Assembly (NCBI GenBank): GCA_035325905.1
Contig: DAOKYY010000001.1
Location: forward strand, 62,001 to 126,000
Length of the DNA stretch: 64,000 nucleotides
Source of the DNA: DYGX01 sp035325905
GTDB taxonomy: Bacteria > Chloroflexota > Anaerolineae > Aggregatilineales > Aggregatilineaceae
Direction of reading: 5' to 3'
The notes under the pieces were generated by a model. It had not been told where the DNA came from and made no database searches. It saw nothing but the letters and a program-made list of their open reading frames with translations. The position numbers and the translations under genes were made by a program. Each line of letters opens with the position of its first letter. Position 1 is the stretch's first letter. This document shows, in pieces, positions 17,991 to 26,421 of this stretch.

Positions 17991-18078
17991 CCTGCCCACC
18001 TAATGAGGGTCTACACAGACTGAGTCAGGTGATTGCCAGACCCGCGTCCTCGGCAGGCTGGACCAGCGTCACCCAAGC

Positions 18079-18116
18079 AAAAAGTACGCGCAATGCGAGT
18101 CTACCACAATGCGCGT
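18079..18116 (-). terminator. Terminator at the end of the ilv-leu operon
   Basis: On the minus strand ACGCGCA pairs with TGCGCGT across a 17-base loop, followed by ACTTTTT. It lies 56 bases after the leuB stop codon. Confidence 0.7.
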
Positions 18117-18171
18117 GAAGCTGCTGTATACTGAGGTACTAATATAAGGATTCTGCGGAAAGACAGCCCGG

Positions 18172-19257
18172 TTAGCGCCCGCGTTCCGCACCCGGCAGCG
18201 CGTCCAGCACGCGATCGGTAAACGCCTGCGTGCTGAGCGCCAGCGCGAGATCGGGCGCGATGTCGGCCGTGCGCGCGCCCGCGACCAGCGCCGCTTCGAC
18301 TGCCTGCTCCACCGCGAACGCTTCGGCGCCCAGCCCCAGGCTGTGGCGCAGCAGCAGCGCCGCGCTGAGAATCGTGCCGGTCGGATTGGCGATGCCGCGC
18401 CCGGCGATATCCGGCGCCGAGCCGTGAATCGGCTCGTAGACGCCAAAGGACCCGGCCCCCAGCGCCGCCGAGGGCAGCATCCCCAGCGATCCGGCCAGGA
18501 CCGACGCCTCGTCGCTGAGAATATCGCCAAACATGTTCCCGGCCAGCACTACGTCAAAACGCGCCGGGCTGCGCAGCAGGTGCATCGCGGCGGCATCGAC
18601 CAGCACATGCTCCAGGCTCACGTCCGGGAACTCGCGCGCAACCTCGGCCACCGTGCGCCGCCACAGGCGCATCGACGCCAGCACGTTCGCTTTGTCAATC
18701 GATGTGACTTTTCCCCGCCTGCCCCGCGCCGCGCGGAACGCAACCCGCGCCACCCGCCGGACCTGCTCGACGGTGTACAGCATCGTGTCCCACGCCGACT
18801 CGCCCGCCGCGCCCTGCTCCTGGCGCGGGCCGAAGTAAATGCCGCTGGTCAGCTCGCGCACAAACAAAATATCGACGCCGTCGAGCAGCTCGGCGCGCAG
18901 CGGCGCATAGGCGGCCAGCGCGGGATACGCCCTGACCGGGCGCAGGTTCGCGAACAGGTCGAAGTGCTGGCGCAAGCCCAGCAGCCCCTGCTCCGGGCGG
19001 ACCGGCGCGGACGGATCGGACCATTGAGGGCCGCCGACCGCGCCGAGCAGCACGGCGTCGGCCTGCTCACAGGCGCGCAGCGTCTCGGCGGGCAGCGGCT
19101 CCCCGGTCGCGTCGATCGCGCAGCCGCCCATCAGCGCCTCGTCAAACGTGAAACTGTGCCCCCAGCGATCGGCGACCGCGCGCAGCACGCGCACAGCCGC
19201 CGCCGTGACTTCCGGGCCGACGCCGTCGCCCGGCAGCGTTACGATGATCGCTTGCAT
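18172..19257 (-). CDS. leuB: 3-isopropylmalate dehydrogenase
   Basis: A 361-residue NAD-dependent oxidative decarboxylase that converts 3-isopropylmalate to 2-oxoisocaproate. It can also process erythro-3-methylmalate in the citramalate route. Key motifs are LPGDGVGPEV, the substrate arginines in ANLRPVRAYP and FVRELTSGIYFG, the catalytic Lys in TSIDKANVL, Asp in LVDAAAMHL and GDILSDEASVLAGSLGMLPSA, and the NAD-binding EPIHGSAPDIAGRGIANP. The ATG at 19257 fits the family start; a GTG three codons earlier is an alternative. It is the last gene of the operon, 37 bases after cimA, and is followed by a terminator. Confidence 0.96.
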   Translation of the reverse strand: MQAIIVTLPGDGVGPEVTAAAVRVLRAVADRWGHSFTFDEALMGGCAIDATGEPLPAETLRACEQADAVLLGAVGGPQWSDPSAPVRPEQGLLGLRQHFDLFANLRPVRAYPALAAYAPLRAELLDGVDILFVRELTSGIYFGPRQEQGAAGESAWDTMLYTVEQVRRVARVAFRAARGRRGKVTSIDKANVLASMRLWRRTVAEVAREFPDVSLEHVLVDAAAMHLLRSPARFDVVLAGNMFGDILSDEASVLAGSLGMLPSAALGAGSFGVYEPIHGSAPDIAGRGIANPTGTILSAALLLRHSLGLGAEAFAVEQAVEAALVAGARTADIAPDLALALSTQAFTDRVLDALPGAERGR

Positions 19258-19294
19258 CTTCGCCACTCAATTCGTGCCGTGAACCGGCGCGCCA

Positions 19295-20860
19295 TCAGGC
19301 CAGCGCGAGTCCGTACTCGACGCTGTCGGCCAGCGCCAGCCAGCTTGCCTCAATAATATTCGCGCTCGCGCCGACCGTGCTCCAACGCTGCGTGCCGTTC
19401 TGGGTGTCGATCAGCACGCGGGTCGTGGCGGCGGTGCCGTTCTGCCCGTCGAGGATACGCACCTTGTAGTCGGCCAAGTGGAAGGCGGCGAGCTGCGGGT
19501 AGACGGGAGTCAGCGCCTTGCGCAACGCCCGATCCAGCGCGTCGACCGGGCCGTTCCCGGACGCGACCGTGTGCAGCTCCTCGCCCTGCACGCGGACCTT
19601 GATCGTCGCCTCGGCAAACAGGCCGCGCCCGCGCCGGTTCTCGACCACAACCATGAAATCGACCAGCTCGAACGGCGGGGTGTAATCAGGCTTCTGGCGC
19701 GCCATCAGCACCGCGACCGAGGCTTCCGCGCCCTCGAAGACGAAGCCGTGATTCTCCAGTTCTTTGATGCGGTCCAGCACGGCCCGCGCCTCGGCGTCGG
19801 CGAGATTCAGCCCGTACTCTTCCGCCTTGCTAAGCATGTTGCCCCGCCCGCTGAGATCGGAGACGAGAATCCGCATCTCGTTGCCGACCAGCGCCGGGTC
19901 GATGTGCTGGTAGCTGTCGATATTGCGGCGGATCGCGGCGACATGCATCCCGCCCTTATGCGCGAAGGCGCTGCGGCCCACATACGCCGCCTGATTGTCC
20001 GGCGCCATGTTCGCGATCTCGGCCACCGTGTGCGACACGCGCGACAGGTGGCGCAGCGCGCCTTCGGGCAGGCAGCGATAGCCCATCTTCAGCTCCAGGT
20101 CGGGCACAATCGAGCAGAGGTTCGCGTTGCCGCAGCGTTCGCCATAGCCATTGATGGTCCCCTGAACGTGCACCGCGCCTTCGCGCACGGCAGCCAGCGT
20201 GTTGGCGACAGCCAGCTCGCCGTCGTTGTGCGTGTGGATGCCAAACCGCGCCTGCGGAAACGCGGCCCGCATCGCCCGCACCATCGCCTCGACTTCCCAC
20301 GGCAGCGAGCCGCCGTTGGTGTCGCACAGCACGATCATCGTCGCGCCGCCATCCAGCGCGGCCTGGATCGTCTGGCAGGCGTAATCCGCGCTGAGCTTAT
20401 AACCGTCGAAGAAGTGCTCGGCGTCATAGATCACCTCGCGGCCCTGCGCGGCCAGGAACGCCAGCGACTCGCGGATCAGCCGCAGATTCTCCTCAGGCGT
20501 GGTACGCAGCACCTCGGTGACGTGCAGCAGCGAGGTCTTGCCGACGACGGTCGTGACCGGCGTCTCCGCATCGAGCAGCGCCCGCAAGTTCGCATCGTCT
20601 TCGGCCTGGCCGCCAACGCGACACGTCATGCCGAACGCCGCGATCTTCGCGTGCTTTAGCTCAAGCGCGCGCGCCTGCTGGAAATACGCCGCGTCTTTCG
20701 GATTGGAGCCAGGCCAGCCGCCTTCGATGTAGGCGACCCCGAGTTCGTCAAGCAGCGCGGTCACGCGGAGCTTGTCATCGACCGAGAGCGAGACGTTCTC
20801 GCCCTGGGTCCCGTCGCGTAGCGTCGTGTCGTAGACTTCGATCCGGGTCTGCGTGGTCAT
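19295..20860 (-). CDS. cimA: (R)-citramalate synthase
   Basis: A 521-residue enzyme that condenses pyruvate with acetyl-CoA to citramalate, opening the threonine-independent route to isoleucine. The N-terminal TIM barrel begins VYDTTLRDGTQGENVSLS, the citramalate-type variant of the IPMS signature, and carries the metal-binding HTHNDGELAVANTLA and GYGERCGNANL. The C-terminal LeuA-type regulatory domain (about 380-510) has the GNGPVDALDRALRKAL motif. The length is right for the long CimA class. The ATG at 20860 has AGAGGG six bases upstream. It follows leuD in the operon and precedes leuB, whose products it needs. Confidence 0.93.
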   Translation of the reverse strand: MTTQTRIEVYDTTLRDGTQGENVSLSVDDKLRVTALLDELGVAYIEGGWPGSNPKDAAYFQQARALELKHAKIAAFGMTCRVGGQAEDDANLRALLDAETPVTTVVGKTSLLHVTEVLRTTPEENLRLIRESLAFLAAQGREVIYDAEHFFDGYKLSADYACQTIQAALDGGATMIVLCDTNGGSLPWEVEAMVRAMRAAFPQARFGIHTHNDGELAVANTLAAVREGAVHVQGTINGYGERCGNANLCSIVPDLELKMGYRCLPEGALRHLSRVSHTVAEIANMAPDNQAAYVGRSAFAHKGGMHVAAIRRNIDSYQHIDPALVGNEMRILVSDLSGRGNMLSKAEEYGLNLADAEARAVLDRIKELENHGFVFEGAEASVAVLMARQKPDYTPPFELVDFMVVVENRRGRGLFAEATIKVRVQGEELHTVASGNGPVDALDRALRKALTPVYPQLAAFHLADYKVRILDGQNGTAATTRVLIDTQNGTQRWSTVGASANIIEASWLALADSVEYGLALA

Positions 20861-20947
20861 CGCTATCCCTCTTTCCGGTGATCGGCATCCTCGTGCGGCA
20901 TGATGAACCATCGATTGAGGCAGGACCACGCCGGACTGACGCGGGCC

Positions 20948-20981
20948 GTCCTGCCCCGTGCGGAGCAGGACAGCCTGCTCC
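20948..20981 (-). promoter_or_regulatory. Overlapping inverted repeats between leuD and cimA
   Basis: Two mutually exclusive stems share a central segment. GTCCTGC (20948-20954) pairs with GCAGGAC (20965-20971), and GGAGCAGG (20962-20969) pairs with CCTGCTCC (20974-20981). They lie in the 122-base leuD-cimA spacer. This could be an RNA switch, a processing site or simple chance repeats. Confidence 0.4.
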
Positions 20982-20982
20982 G

Positions 20983-21489
20983 CTAGCGCTTAATCTCGAT
21001 CCCCAGCTCGCGGCGAGTGTAGGGCACCAGCCCGCCCGCGTTGATGATCCCCAGCACGAACGGGGGATAAGGGCTGGCCTGATAGGCCTTACCGGTGCGC
21101 CGGTTGGTGATCGTCCCGGCCACCAGATCGACGCTCAGCGCGTCGCCTTTCTGCGCGTCCTGAGCCGCGTCGGGGCTTTCGAGGATCGGCAGGCCGATGT
21201 TGATCGCGTTGCGGAAGAAAATCCGCGCGAACGACTCCGCGATGATGCACGACACGCCCGCCCCCTTGATGCTGATCGGCGCGTGCTCGCGGCTCGACCC
21301 GCAGCCGAAGTTGCGCCCGCCGACGATGATGTCGCCCGGCTGCACCTGGCTGGCGAACGCCTGATCGATGTCTTCCATGCAGTGCGCGGCGAGCGTTTTC
21401 GGATCGGTCGTCACGAGATAGCGCGCCGGGATGATCACATCTGTATCGATGTTGTCGCCGTACTTCCAGACCTTGCCTTCGAGCTTCAT
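20983..21489 (-). CDS. leuD: 3-isopropylmalate dehydratase small subunit
   Basis: A 168-residue swivel-domain subunit that combines with LeuC to isomerise isopropylmalate, and here probably citramalate as well. The short length, the start VWKYGDNIDTDVIIPARYL and the motif GGRNFGCGSSREHAPISIKGAG match the archaeal-type, broad-specificity LeuD group. YLVTTD in the loop that governs substrate specificity also fits that group. It lies 17 bases after leuC, indicating co-translation. One LeuCD pair presumably serves both the leucine and the citramalate branch, since only one pair is present in the operon. Confidence 0.95.
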   Translation of the reverse strand: MKLEGKVWKYGDNIDTDVIIPARYLVTTDPKTLAAHCMEDIDQAFASQVQPGDIIVGGRNFGCGSSREHAPISIKGAGVSCIIAESFARIFFRNAINIGLPILESPDAAQDAQKGDALSVDLVAGTITNRRTGKAYQASPYPPFVLGIINAGGLVPYTRRELGIEIKR

Positions 21490-21506
21490 CCGTCTGCCCT
21501 CTCTCG

Positions 21507-22790
21507 TTACAGCTCGGCCGGGTGCGCCAGCCGCCCCATGATCGCGCTGGTCGCTGCGACCGCCGGATTCGCCAGAAAGACGCGCGCGTCGCGGTGGCCC
21601 ATGCGTCCTCGGAAGTTGCGGTTGCTGGTGCTAACGCAGACCTCGTCCGCCGCCAGCACGCCCATATGCCCGCCCAGGCACGGCCCGCACGTGCTGGTGC
21701 TGACCGCCGCGCCCGCCAGCGTGAACAGCTCCAGCCAGCCCTGGCGCAGCATGTCCAGATAGACCGCCTGTGAGCCGGGGATAATCATCACGCGCACATC
21801 GGGGTTGAACTCGCGCCCGGTCCGCTGCAAGATGTCCGCCACGATCGCCATATCTTCAAAGCGCCCGTTGGTGCAGCTCCCGATGAAGACCTGATCGACC
21901 TTCTCCGGCTTGATCTGGCTGATCGGGTGAACGTTATCCGGCGAGTACGGGCAAGCGACCTGCGGCTCCATCTCCGAGAGGTCGAGCTCATGGACTGAGA
22001 CGTAGCGCGCGTCGTCGTCCGCGTAGAACGGCGTGTACGGCCGTGTGGCGCGCGCTTCGACGTACTCGCGTGTCGTGTCGTCGAACGGGATGAAGCCGCA
22101 CTTGCCGCCCGCCTCGATCACCATGTTGGTCATCGTCAGGCGCTCGGACATATTCAGCGCGGCGACGCCCGGCCCGGTGAACTCCATCGAGCGGTACAGC
22201 GCGCCATCCACCGTGATCTCGCCGATTGTGCGCAGGATCATATCCTTGCTGTAAACCCACTCCTGGCGCTCGCCGTAATAGACGAATTTCATCGTTTCCG
22301 GCACTTTGAGCCAGGTCTTCCCGGTTGCCATCGCGAAGCCAATATCGGTGGACCCCATCCCGGTCGCGAAGGCGCCCAGCGCGCCGTAGGTGCAGGTGTG
22401 GCTATCGCCGCCGACGACCAGGTCGCCGGGCAGCACCAGGCCGCGCTCTGGCAGGACGACGTGCTCGATCCCGGCGCGGCCCACCTGGAAGCGGTTTTCG
22501 AGCACCTGCGCCTCGGCGAAGCGCGTCAGCGTGCGCGTCTGCTCGGCGCTCTTGATATCCTTGTTGGGCGCGAAGTGGCTGGGGACCAGCATCACACGAT
22601 CGCGGTCGAAGACGTGCTCGACGCCGATCGCGTTGAACGAGTCGATCGCGATCGGCGCGGTGACGTCGTTCGCCATCACGACATCGACGCTGACCGTCAC
22701 CAGATCGCCCGCCGAGACTTCGGCTGCCCCGTCAGGGCCGCCGTCCACATTGTGCGCCGCGATGATCTTCTCGGCTAGAGTCTTACCCAT
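21507..22790 (-). CDS. leuC: 3-isopropylmalate dehydratase large subunit
   Basis: A 427-residue aconitase-family subunit. It carries the iron-sulphur ligands Cys in GSCTNGRFEDM and in TCGPCLGGHMG, the GGDSHTCTYGALGAFATGMGSTD motif and NRNFRGRMGHRDARVFLANP. The size and sequence match the archaeal-type/HACN-like LeuC rather than the 470-residue E. coli type. The ATG at 22790 has AGGAGA five bases upstream. It pairs with LeuD downstream. Confidence 0.95.
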   Translation of the reverse strand: MGKTLAEKIIAAHNVDGGPDGAAEVSAGDLVTVSVDVVMANDVTAPIAIDSFNAIGVEHVFDRDRVMLVPSHFAPNKDIKSAEQTRTLTRFAEAQVLENRFQVGRAGIEHVVLPERGLVLPGDLVVGGDSHTCTYGALGAFATGMGSTDIGFAMATGKTWLKVPETMKFVYYGERQEWVYSKDMILRTIGEITVDGALYRSMEFTGPGVAALNMSERLTMTNMVIEAGGKCGFIPFDDTTREYVEARATRPYTPFYADDDARYVSVHELDLSEMEPQVACPYSPDNVHPISQIKPEKVDQVFIGSCTNGRFEDMAIVADILQRTGREFNPDVRVMIIPGSQAVYLDMLRQGWLELFTLAGAAVSTSTCGPCLGGHMGVLAADEVCVSTSNRNFRGRMGHRDARVFLANPAVAATSAIMGRLAHPAEL

Positions 22791-22812
22791 GAGTCTCTCC
22801 TGATGGCGGGAG

Positions 22813-22998
22813 TCAGCCCCGCTGCGGATGGGTGGAATAGGACAGGTTATCGACCGGCACCCCCGGCGCGGCGAAGCCAAGCGCCACGACGCTCCACTTC
22901 AGCGCCCAGGCGCGCGGCTCGTCGTCGGGATCGTCGGTGTGAGCAACCGGCGCAAAAGGCGGCCGGCTGTTAGCTTTGGTCAGATGTGCGCGCTTCAC
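22813..22998 (-). CDS. Small unrecognised protein between leuA and leuC
   Basis: A possible 61-residue protein starting at GTG 22998, preceded by TAGGAGGAGATC, one of the strongest ribosome-binding sites in the window. It begins 46 bases after leuA and ends 22 bases before leuC, so it fits neatly as an operon member. The peptide has a basic N-terminus, an acidic DDPDDE segment and a mildly hydrophobic stretch around KWSVVALGFAAPGVPV. No family is recognised. It could be a real small protein or serve mainly to couple translation across the spacer. Confidence 0.5.
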   Translation of the reverse strand: MKRAHLTKANSRPPFAPVAHTDDPDDEPRAWALKWSVVALGFAAPGVPVDNLSYSTHPQRG

Positions 22999-23044
22999 GA
23001 TCTCCTCCTAAACCGCTGCGGCCTGTCGACAGGTGAAGGGGTCG

Positions 23045-24655
23045 CTAGGCGACCGGCGCCTGCATCTGGATGGTGGACGCATCACCTTCGGGGGCGCGGT
23101 CCGCGAAACCGGTGTACGCCAGCATTTTGTTCAGCGCGGCGAGATAGGCTTTGGCGCTGGCGACGATGATGTCCGTGTCCGCGCCGTGCCCGCCAAAGGT
23201 GCGCCGCCCGTTTTCGTCGCGCCGGATGCGAACTGTCACCTCGCCCAGCGCGTCGATTCCCTCGGTGATCGCGCTAACGCGGTACTCGACAAGCGTGGCA
23301 GGCGAGGAGACAATCGCGTCAATCGCCTGGTACGCCGCGTCGACCGGCCCGGTGCCAATCGCGGCGTGGACATGCTCGCGCCCATCCGGGCCGCGCAGCT
23401 TGATCGTGGCGGTCGGCATCCCCGGCTGTCCACAGGCGACCTGAATCCCGGCCAGCGTGAAGATTTCCTCCGGCCCATAGAACTCGTCGCTGATCAGCGC
23501 CTCGATGTCGGCGTCGGTCACGGTTTTCTTCTTGTCCGCCAGCGCCTTGAACCGCTCGAACGCCTGATTTAGCTCGGCCTCGCTCAGCTCGTAGCCCAGC
23601 TCGGACAGCCGCACGCGGAAGGCGTGCCGCCCGCTGTGCTTGCCCAGCACCAGGCTGCTCTGCGAGAGGCCAACCGTCTCCGGCGTCATGATCTCGTAGG
23701 TCGCCTGGTGCTTGAGCATCCCGTCCTGGTGAATCCCGGCCTCATGGCTGAAGGCGTTGGCGCCGACGATCGCCTTGTTCGGCTGGACCAGCAGCCCGGT
23801 GAAGTTGCTCACCATCCGGCTGGTGCGCGTGATCTGCGCCGCGTCGATGCCCGTCTCCAGGCCGAAAACCTGCGGGCGCGTGCGCAGCGCCATGACGACT
23901 TCTTCCAGCGAGGTGTTGCCCGCGCGCTCGCCAATGCCGTTGACAGTCACTTCCGCCTGGCGCGCCCCGGCTTGCAGGCCCGCGAGCGTGTTGGCCGTCG
24001 CCATACCCAGGTCGTCGTGGCAGTGCACCGACCAGATGACGCGGTCGCCGCCGGTCGTCTCCGCGATCAGCTTGCGCATCAGCGCGCCGTATTCGGCGGG
24101 CGTGATGTAGCCGACCGTATCGGGGATATTGAGCGTCGTCGCACCTGCTTCGACCGCCACGCTCAGCACTTCGACCAGAAAATCCGGGTCGGAGCGGCAG
24201 GCGTCTTCCGGCGAGAACTCGATGTCCGCGCACAGCGAGCGGGCGTAGGCGACCATCTCACGTGTGCGCGCCACGACCTGTTCGCGCGTCATGCGGAGCT
24301 TGTGCTCCATGTGGATGTCCGACGTAGCGAGAAACGTGTGGATGCGCGGCTTGGCCGCGTCCTGAATCGCTTCCCAGGCTTTGTCGATATCGCTTTGGGT
24401 GGCGCGCGCCAGCCCGCAGATCACGGGGCCATCCGGCGTGCCAACTTCGCGCGCGATGCGGCGCACGCCCTCCAGATCATCGGGTGAGGCCGCCGGGAAC
24501 CCGGCCTCGATGATGTCCACGCCCAGCCGCGCGAGCTGGCGCGCGATGTCGATTTTCTCGGCGCTGGTCAGGCTGGCGCCCGGCGACTGCTCGCCGTCGC
24601 GCAGGGTGGTGTCGAAAATCCGAACCCGCTCGGTCTGAACCCCAGGCTCGTCCAT
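23045..24655 (-). CDS. leuA: 2-isopropylmalate synthase
   Basis: A 536-residue enzyme that condenses acetyl-CoA with 2-oxoisovalerate, the first committed step of leucine synthesis. The barrel begins IFDTTLRDGEQSPGASLT and contains the metal ligands in SVHCHDDLGMATANTLAGL and the NGIGERAGNTSLEE motif. A LeuA dimer regulatory domain (about 385-515) contains GTGPVDAAYQAIDAI and supports leucine feedback control. The ATG at 24655 has AAAGGA ten bases upstream. The gene lies 138 bases after ilvC in the operon. Its co-occurrence with cimA shows that the two homologues have divided roles. Confidence 0.96.
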   Translation of the reverse strand: MDEPGVQTERVRIFDTTLRDGEQSPGASLTSAEKIDIARQLARLGVDIIEAGFPAASPDDLEGVRRIAREVGTPDGPVICGLARATQSDIDKAWEAIQDAAKPRIHTFLATSDIHMEHKLRMTREQVVARTREMVAYARSLCADIEFSPEDACRSDPDFLVEVLSVAVEAGATTLNIPDTVGYITPAEYGALMRKLIAETTGGDRVIWSVHCHDDLGMATANTLAGLQAGARQAEVTVNGIGERAGNTSLEEVVMALRTRPQVFGLETGIDAAQITRTSRMVSNFTGLLVQPNKAIVGANAFSHEAGIHQDGMLKHQATYEIMTPETVGLSQSSLVLGKHSGRHAFRVRLSELGYELSEAELNQAFERFKALADKKKTVTDADIEALISDEFYGPEEIFTLAGIQVACGQPGMPTATIKLRGPDGREHVHAAIGTGPVDAAYQAIDAIVSSPATLVEYRVSAITEGIDALGEVTVRIRRDENGRRTFGGHGADTDIIVASAKAYLAALNKMLAYTGFADRAPEGDASTIQMQAPVA

Positions 24656-24759
24656 GTGTGATGCGTCCTTTCTTCGTCTGAGCACGCTTGCCGATTCGCG
24701 TTCCGCGTAAGGTCGTCCAGATCGTTCTCGTTCAGCCCGCTAAGGCCGTCCTCGGACAT
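24568..24759 (-). CDS. Candidate small ORF overlapping the leuA start
   Basis: A 63-codon frame starts at ATG 24759 in the ilvC-leuA spacer and overlaps the first 88 bases of leuA in another frame. Its site GGGGGTGATC is a near-perfect complement of the 16S 3' end, seven bases from the ATG. The first half, MSEDGLSGLNENDLDDLTRN, is acidic and peptide-like. The second half simply reads through leuA. It may be a leader that couples translation into leuA rather than a stable protein. Confidence 0.35.
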   Translation of the reverse strand: MSEDGLSGLNENDLDDLTRNANRQACSDEERTHHTWTSLGFRPSGFGFSTPPCATASSRRAPA

Positions 24760-24793
24760 TCGATCACCCCCTTTCCTCGGCGGGGCGGCGCGC

Positions 24794-25807
24794 TCAGGCG
24801 TCCGCCGGAATCTTCTTGGCTTTCAGGAACGGCATCATGTCGCGCAGCTCCGCGCCAACCTGCTCGATCATCAGGTTGCGCTCAAGCTGGCGCTGCTTGG
24901 TGAACCACGGGCGGCCCGCCTTGTTTTCCTCGATCCACTTCCGGGCGTAGGTCCCGTCCTGGATCTCGGTCAACATCTGGTGCATCTCGCCCTTCGTCTC
25001 TTCCGTGATCAGGCGCTCGCCGCCGGTGTAGCCGCCATGCTCAGCGGTGTCGGAGACGGAGTACCACATGTAGTTCATGCCGCCCTGGTACATCAGATCG
25101 ACGATCAGCTTCAGCTCGTGCATGACCTCGAAGTACGCGATCTCCGGTTGGTACCCGGCCTTGACCAGCGTCTCGAACCCCGCCTTCACCAGCGCGGTCA
25201 CGCCGCCGCACAGCACGGCCTGCTCACCGAACAGGTCCGTTTCGGTCTCCTCGGTAAAGGTCGTCTCGATCACGCCGGCGCGGGTGCAGCCCAGCGCGCG
25301 GGCGTAGGCCAGGGCGCGCGGCAACGCCTCGCCGCTGGCGTCCTGCTCGACGGCGACCAGCGCGGGCGTCCCGGCCCCTTCGACGTACAGCTCGCGCACG
25401 CGGTGGCCGGGCGCCTTCGGCGCGACCATGCTCACGTCCACAAAGTCCGGTGGCTGAATCTGGCCGTAGCGGATGTTGAAGCCGTGCGCGAACATCAGCG
25501 TGTCGCCCGGCTTGAGATGCGGCGCGACGCTCTGCGCGTAGACCTCGGCCTGACGCGTGTCGGGGATCAGGATCATGATGACATCCGCCTGGGCCGCGGC
25601 GTCCTCCACCGTCGCGACCGCCAGCCCCTCGCCTTCGGCTTGCGCCCACGACTTGCTGCCCGCGTACAGCCCGACGACGACGCTCACGCCGCTGTCACGC
25701 AGATTGAGCGCATGAGCGTGCCCCTGGCTGCCATAGCCGATCACCGCGACGGTCTTGCCCTCCAGATAGCGCAAGTCCGCGTCCTGGTCGTAATAGAGTG
25801 TTGCCAC
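24794..25807 (-). CDS. ilvC: Ketol-acid reductoisomerase (class I)
   Basis: A 337-residue NAD(P)H- and Mg-dependent enzyme that isomerises and reduces acetolactate and acetohydroxybutyrate. The start is GTG 25807 with AAGGAGAG six bases upstream. The Rossmann fold shows VIGYGSQGHAHALNLRDSG, with cofactor loop GLYAGSKSW where many relatives have an Arg at the Tyr position. The knotted C-terminal domain carries the metal ligands in ETDLFGEQAVLCGG and the EVMHELKLIVDLMYQGG helix. The length is typical of class I. It lies 61 bases after ilvN. Confidence 0.96.
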   Translation of the reverse strand: MATLYYDQDADLRYLEGKTVAVIGYGSQGHAHALNLRDSGVSVVVGLYAGSKSWAQAEGEGLAVATVEDAAAQADVIMILIPDTRQAEVYAQSVAPHLKPGDTLMFAHGFNIRYGQIQPPDFVDVSMVAPKAPGHRVRELYVEGAGTPALVAVEQDASGEALPRALAYARALGCTRAGVIETTFTEETETDLFGEQAVLCGGVTALVKAGFETLVKAGYQPEIAYFEVMHELKLIVDLMYQGGMNYMWYSVSDTAEHGGYTGGERLITEETKGEMHQMLTEIQDGTYARKWIEENKAGRPWFTKQRQLERNLMIEQVGAELRDMMPFLKAKKIPADA

Positions 25808-25868
25808 AGAAAGCTCTCCTTCGATAGCGCGCCCGGCCGCGCCCGGCGCCCGGATCACAAATTCAGGG

Positions 25869-26411
25869 TTACAGCACGCTGGCCCGATGCCCGTTGGTCG
25901 CAGGGCGGCGTGGCTCGTAGTCGACTGGCTCAAGCACCTCGTCGCCGCGCGCCATCGCGACGACGCCGGTGCGCACCATCTCCATAATCCCCAGCGGCCG
26001 CAGCATTTCGACCATGCTGGTGATCTTTTCCTCGTCGCCGGTGACTTCCACAATCAACGCCTGCGAGCTGGTATCGACAATGTGCGCGCGGAAGATATCG
26101 CAAAGCTGGATCACCTGGCCGCGCGTCTCGGCGTTGACGCGCACCTTAATCAGCGCCAGGTCACGGCTGACGTTCGGGACGGCGCTGATATTCTCGACCT
26201 GGATCACGTTGACCAGCTTGTACAGGTGCCGCGCGACTTGCTCGGCGCCCTGATCCACCACGATCGTCATGCGTGAAACGTCTACCGAGTGTGTGCGCCC
26301 GACCGTCAGGCTGTCGATGTTGAAGTTGCGCCGGCGGAACAGGCTCGCCACCCGGTTGAGCACCCCCGGCTTGTTCTCGACCAGCGCCACCAGCGTCTGC
26401 TTGGTCTGCAT
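25869..26411 (-). CDS. ilvN: Acetolactate synthase small (regulatory) subunit
   Basis: A 180-residue regulatory subunit with an N-terminal ACT domain (TLVALVENKPGVLNRVASLFRRRNFNIDSLTVG) and a C-terminal ACT-like domain. It activates the catalytic subunit and confers feedback inhibition by valine. It starts 10 bases after the ilvB stop, so stoichiometric translation is likely. IlvH-type and IlvN-type names are interchangeable here; the length fits IlvH of enterics. Confidence 0.95.
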   Translation of the reverse strand: MQTKQTLVALVENKPGVLNRVASLFRRRNFNIDSLTVGRTHSVDVSRMTIVVDQGAEQVARHLYKLVNVIQVENISAVPNVSRDLALIKVRVNAETRGQVIQLCDIFRAHIVDTSSQALIVEVTGDEEKITSMVEMLRPLGIMEMVRTGVVAMARGDEVLEPVDYEPRRPATNGHRASVL

Positions 26412-26421
26412 GGCTAACTCC

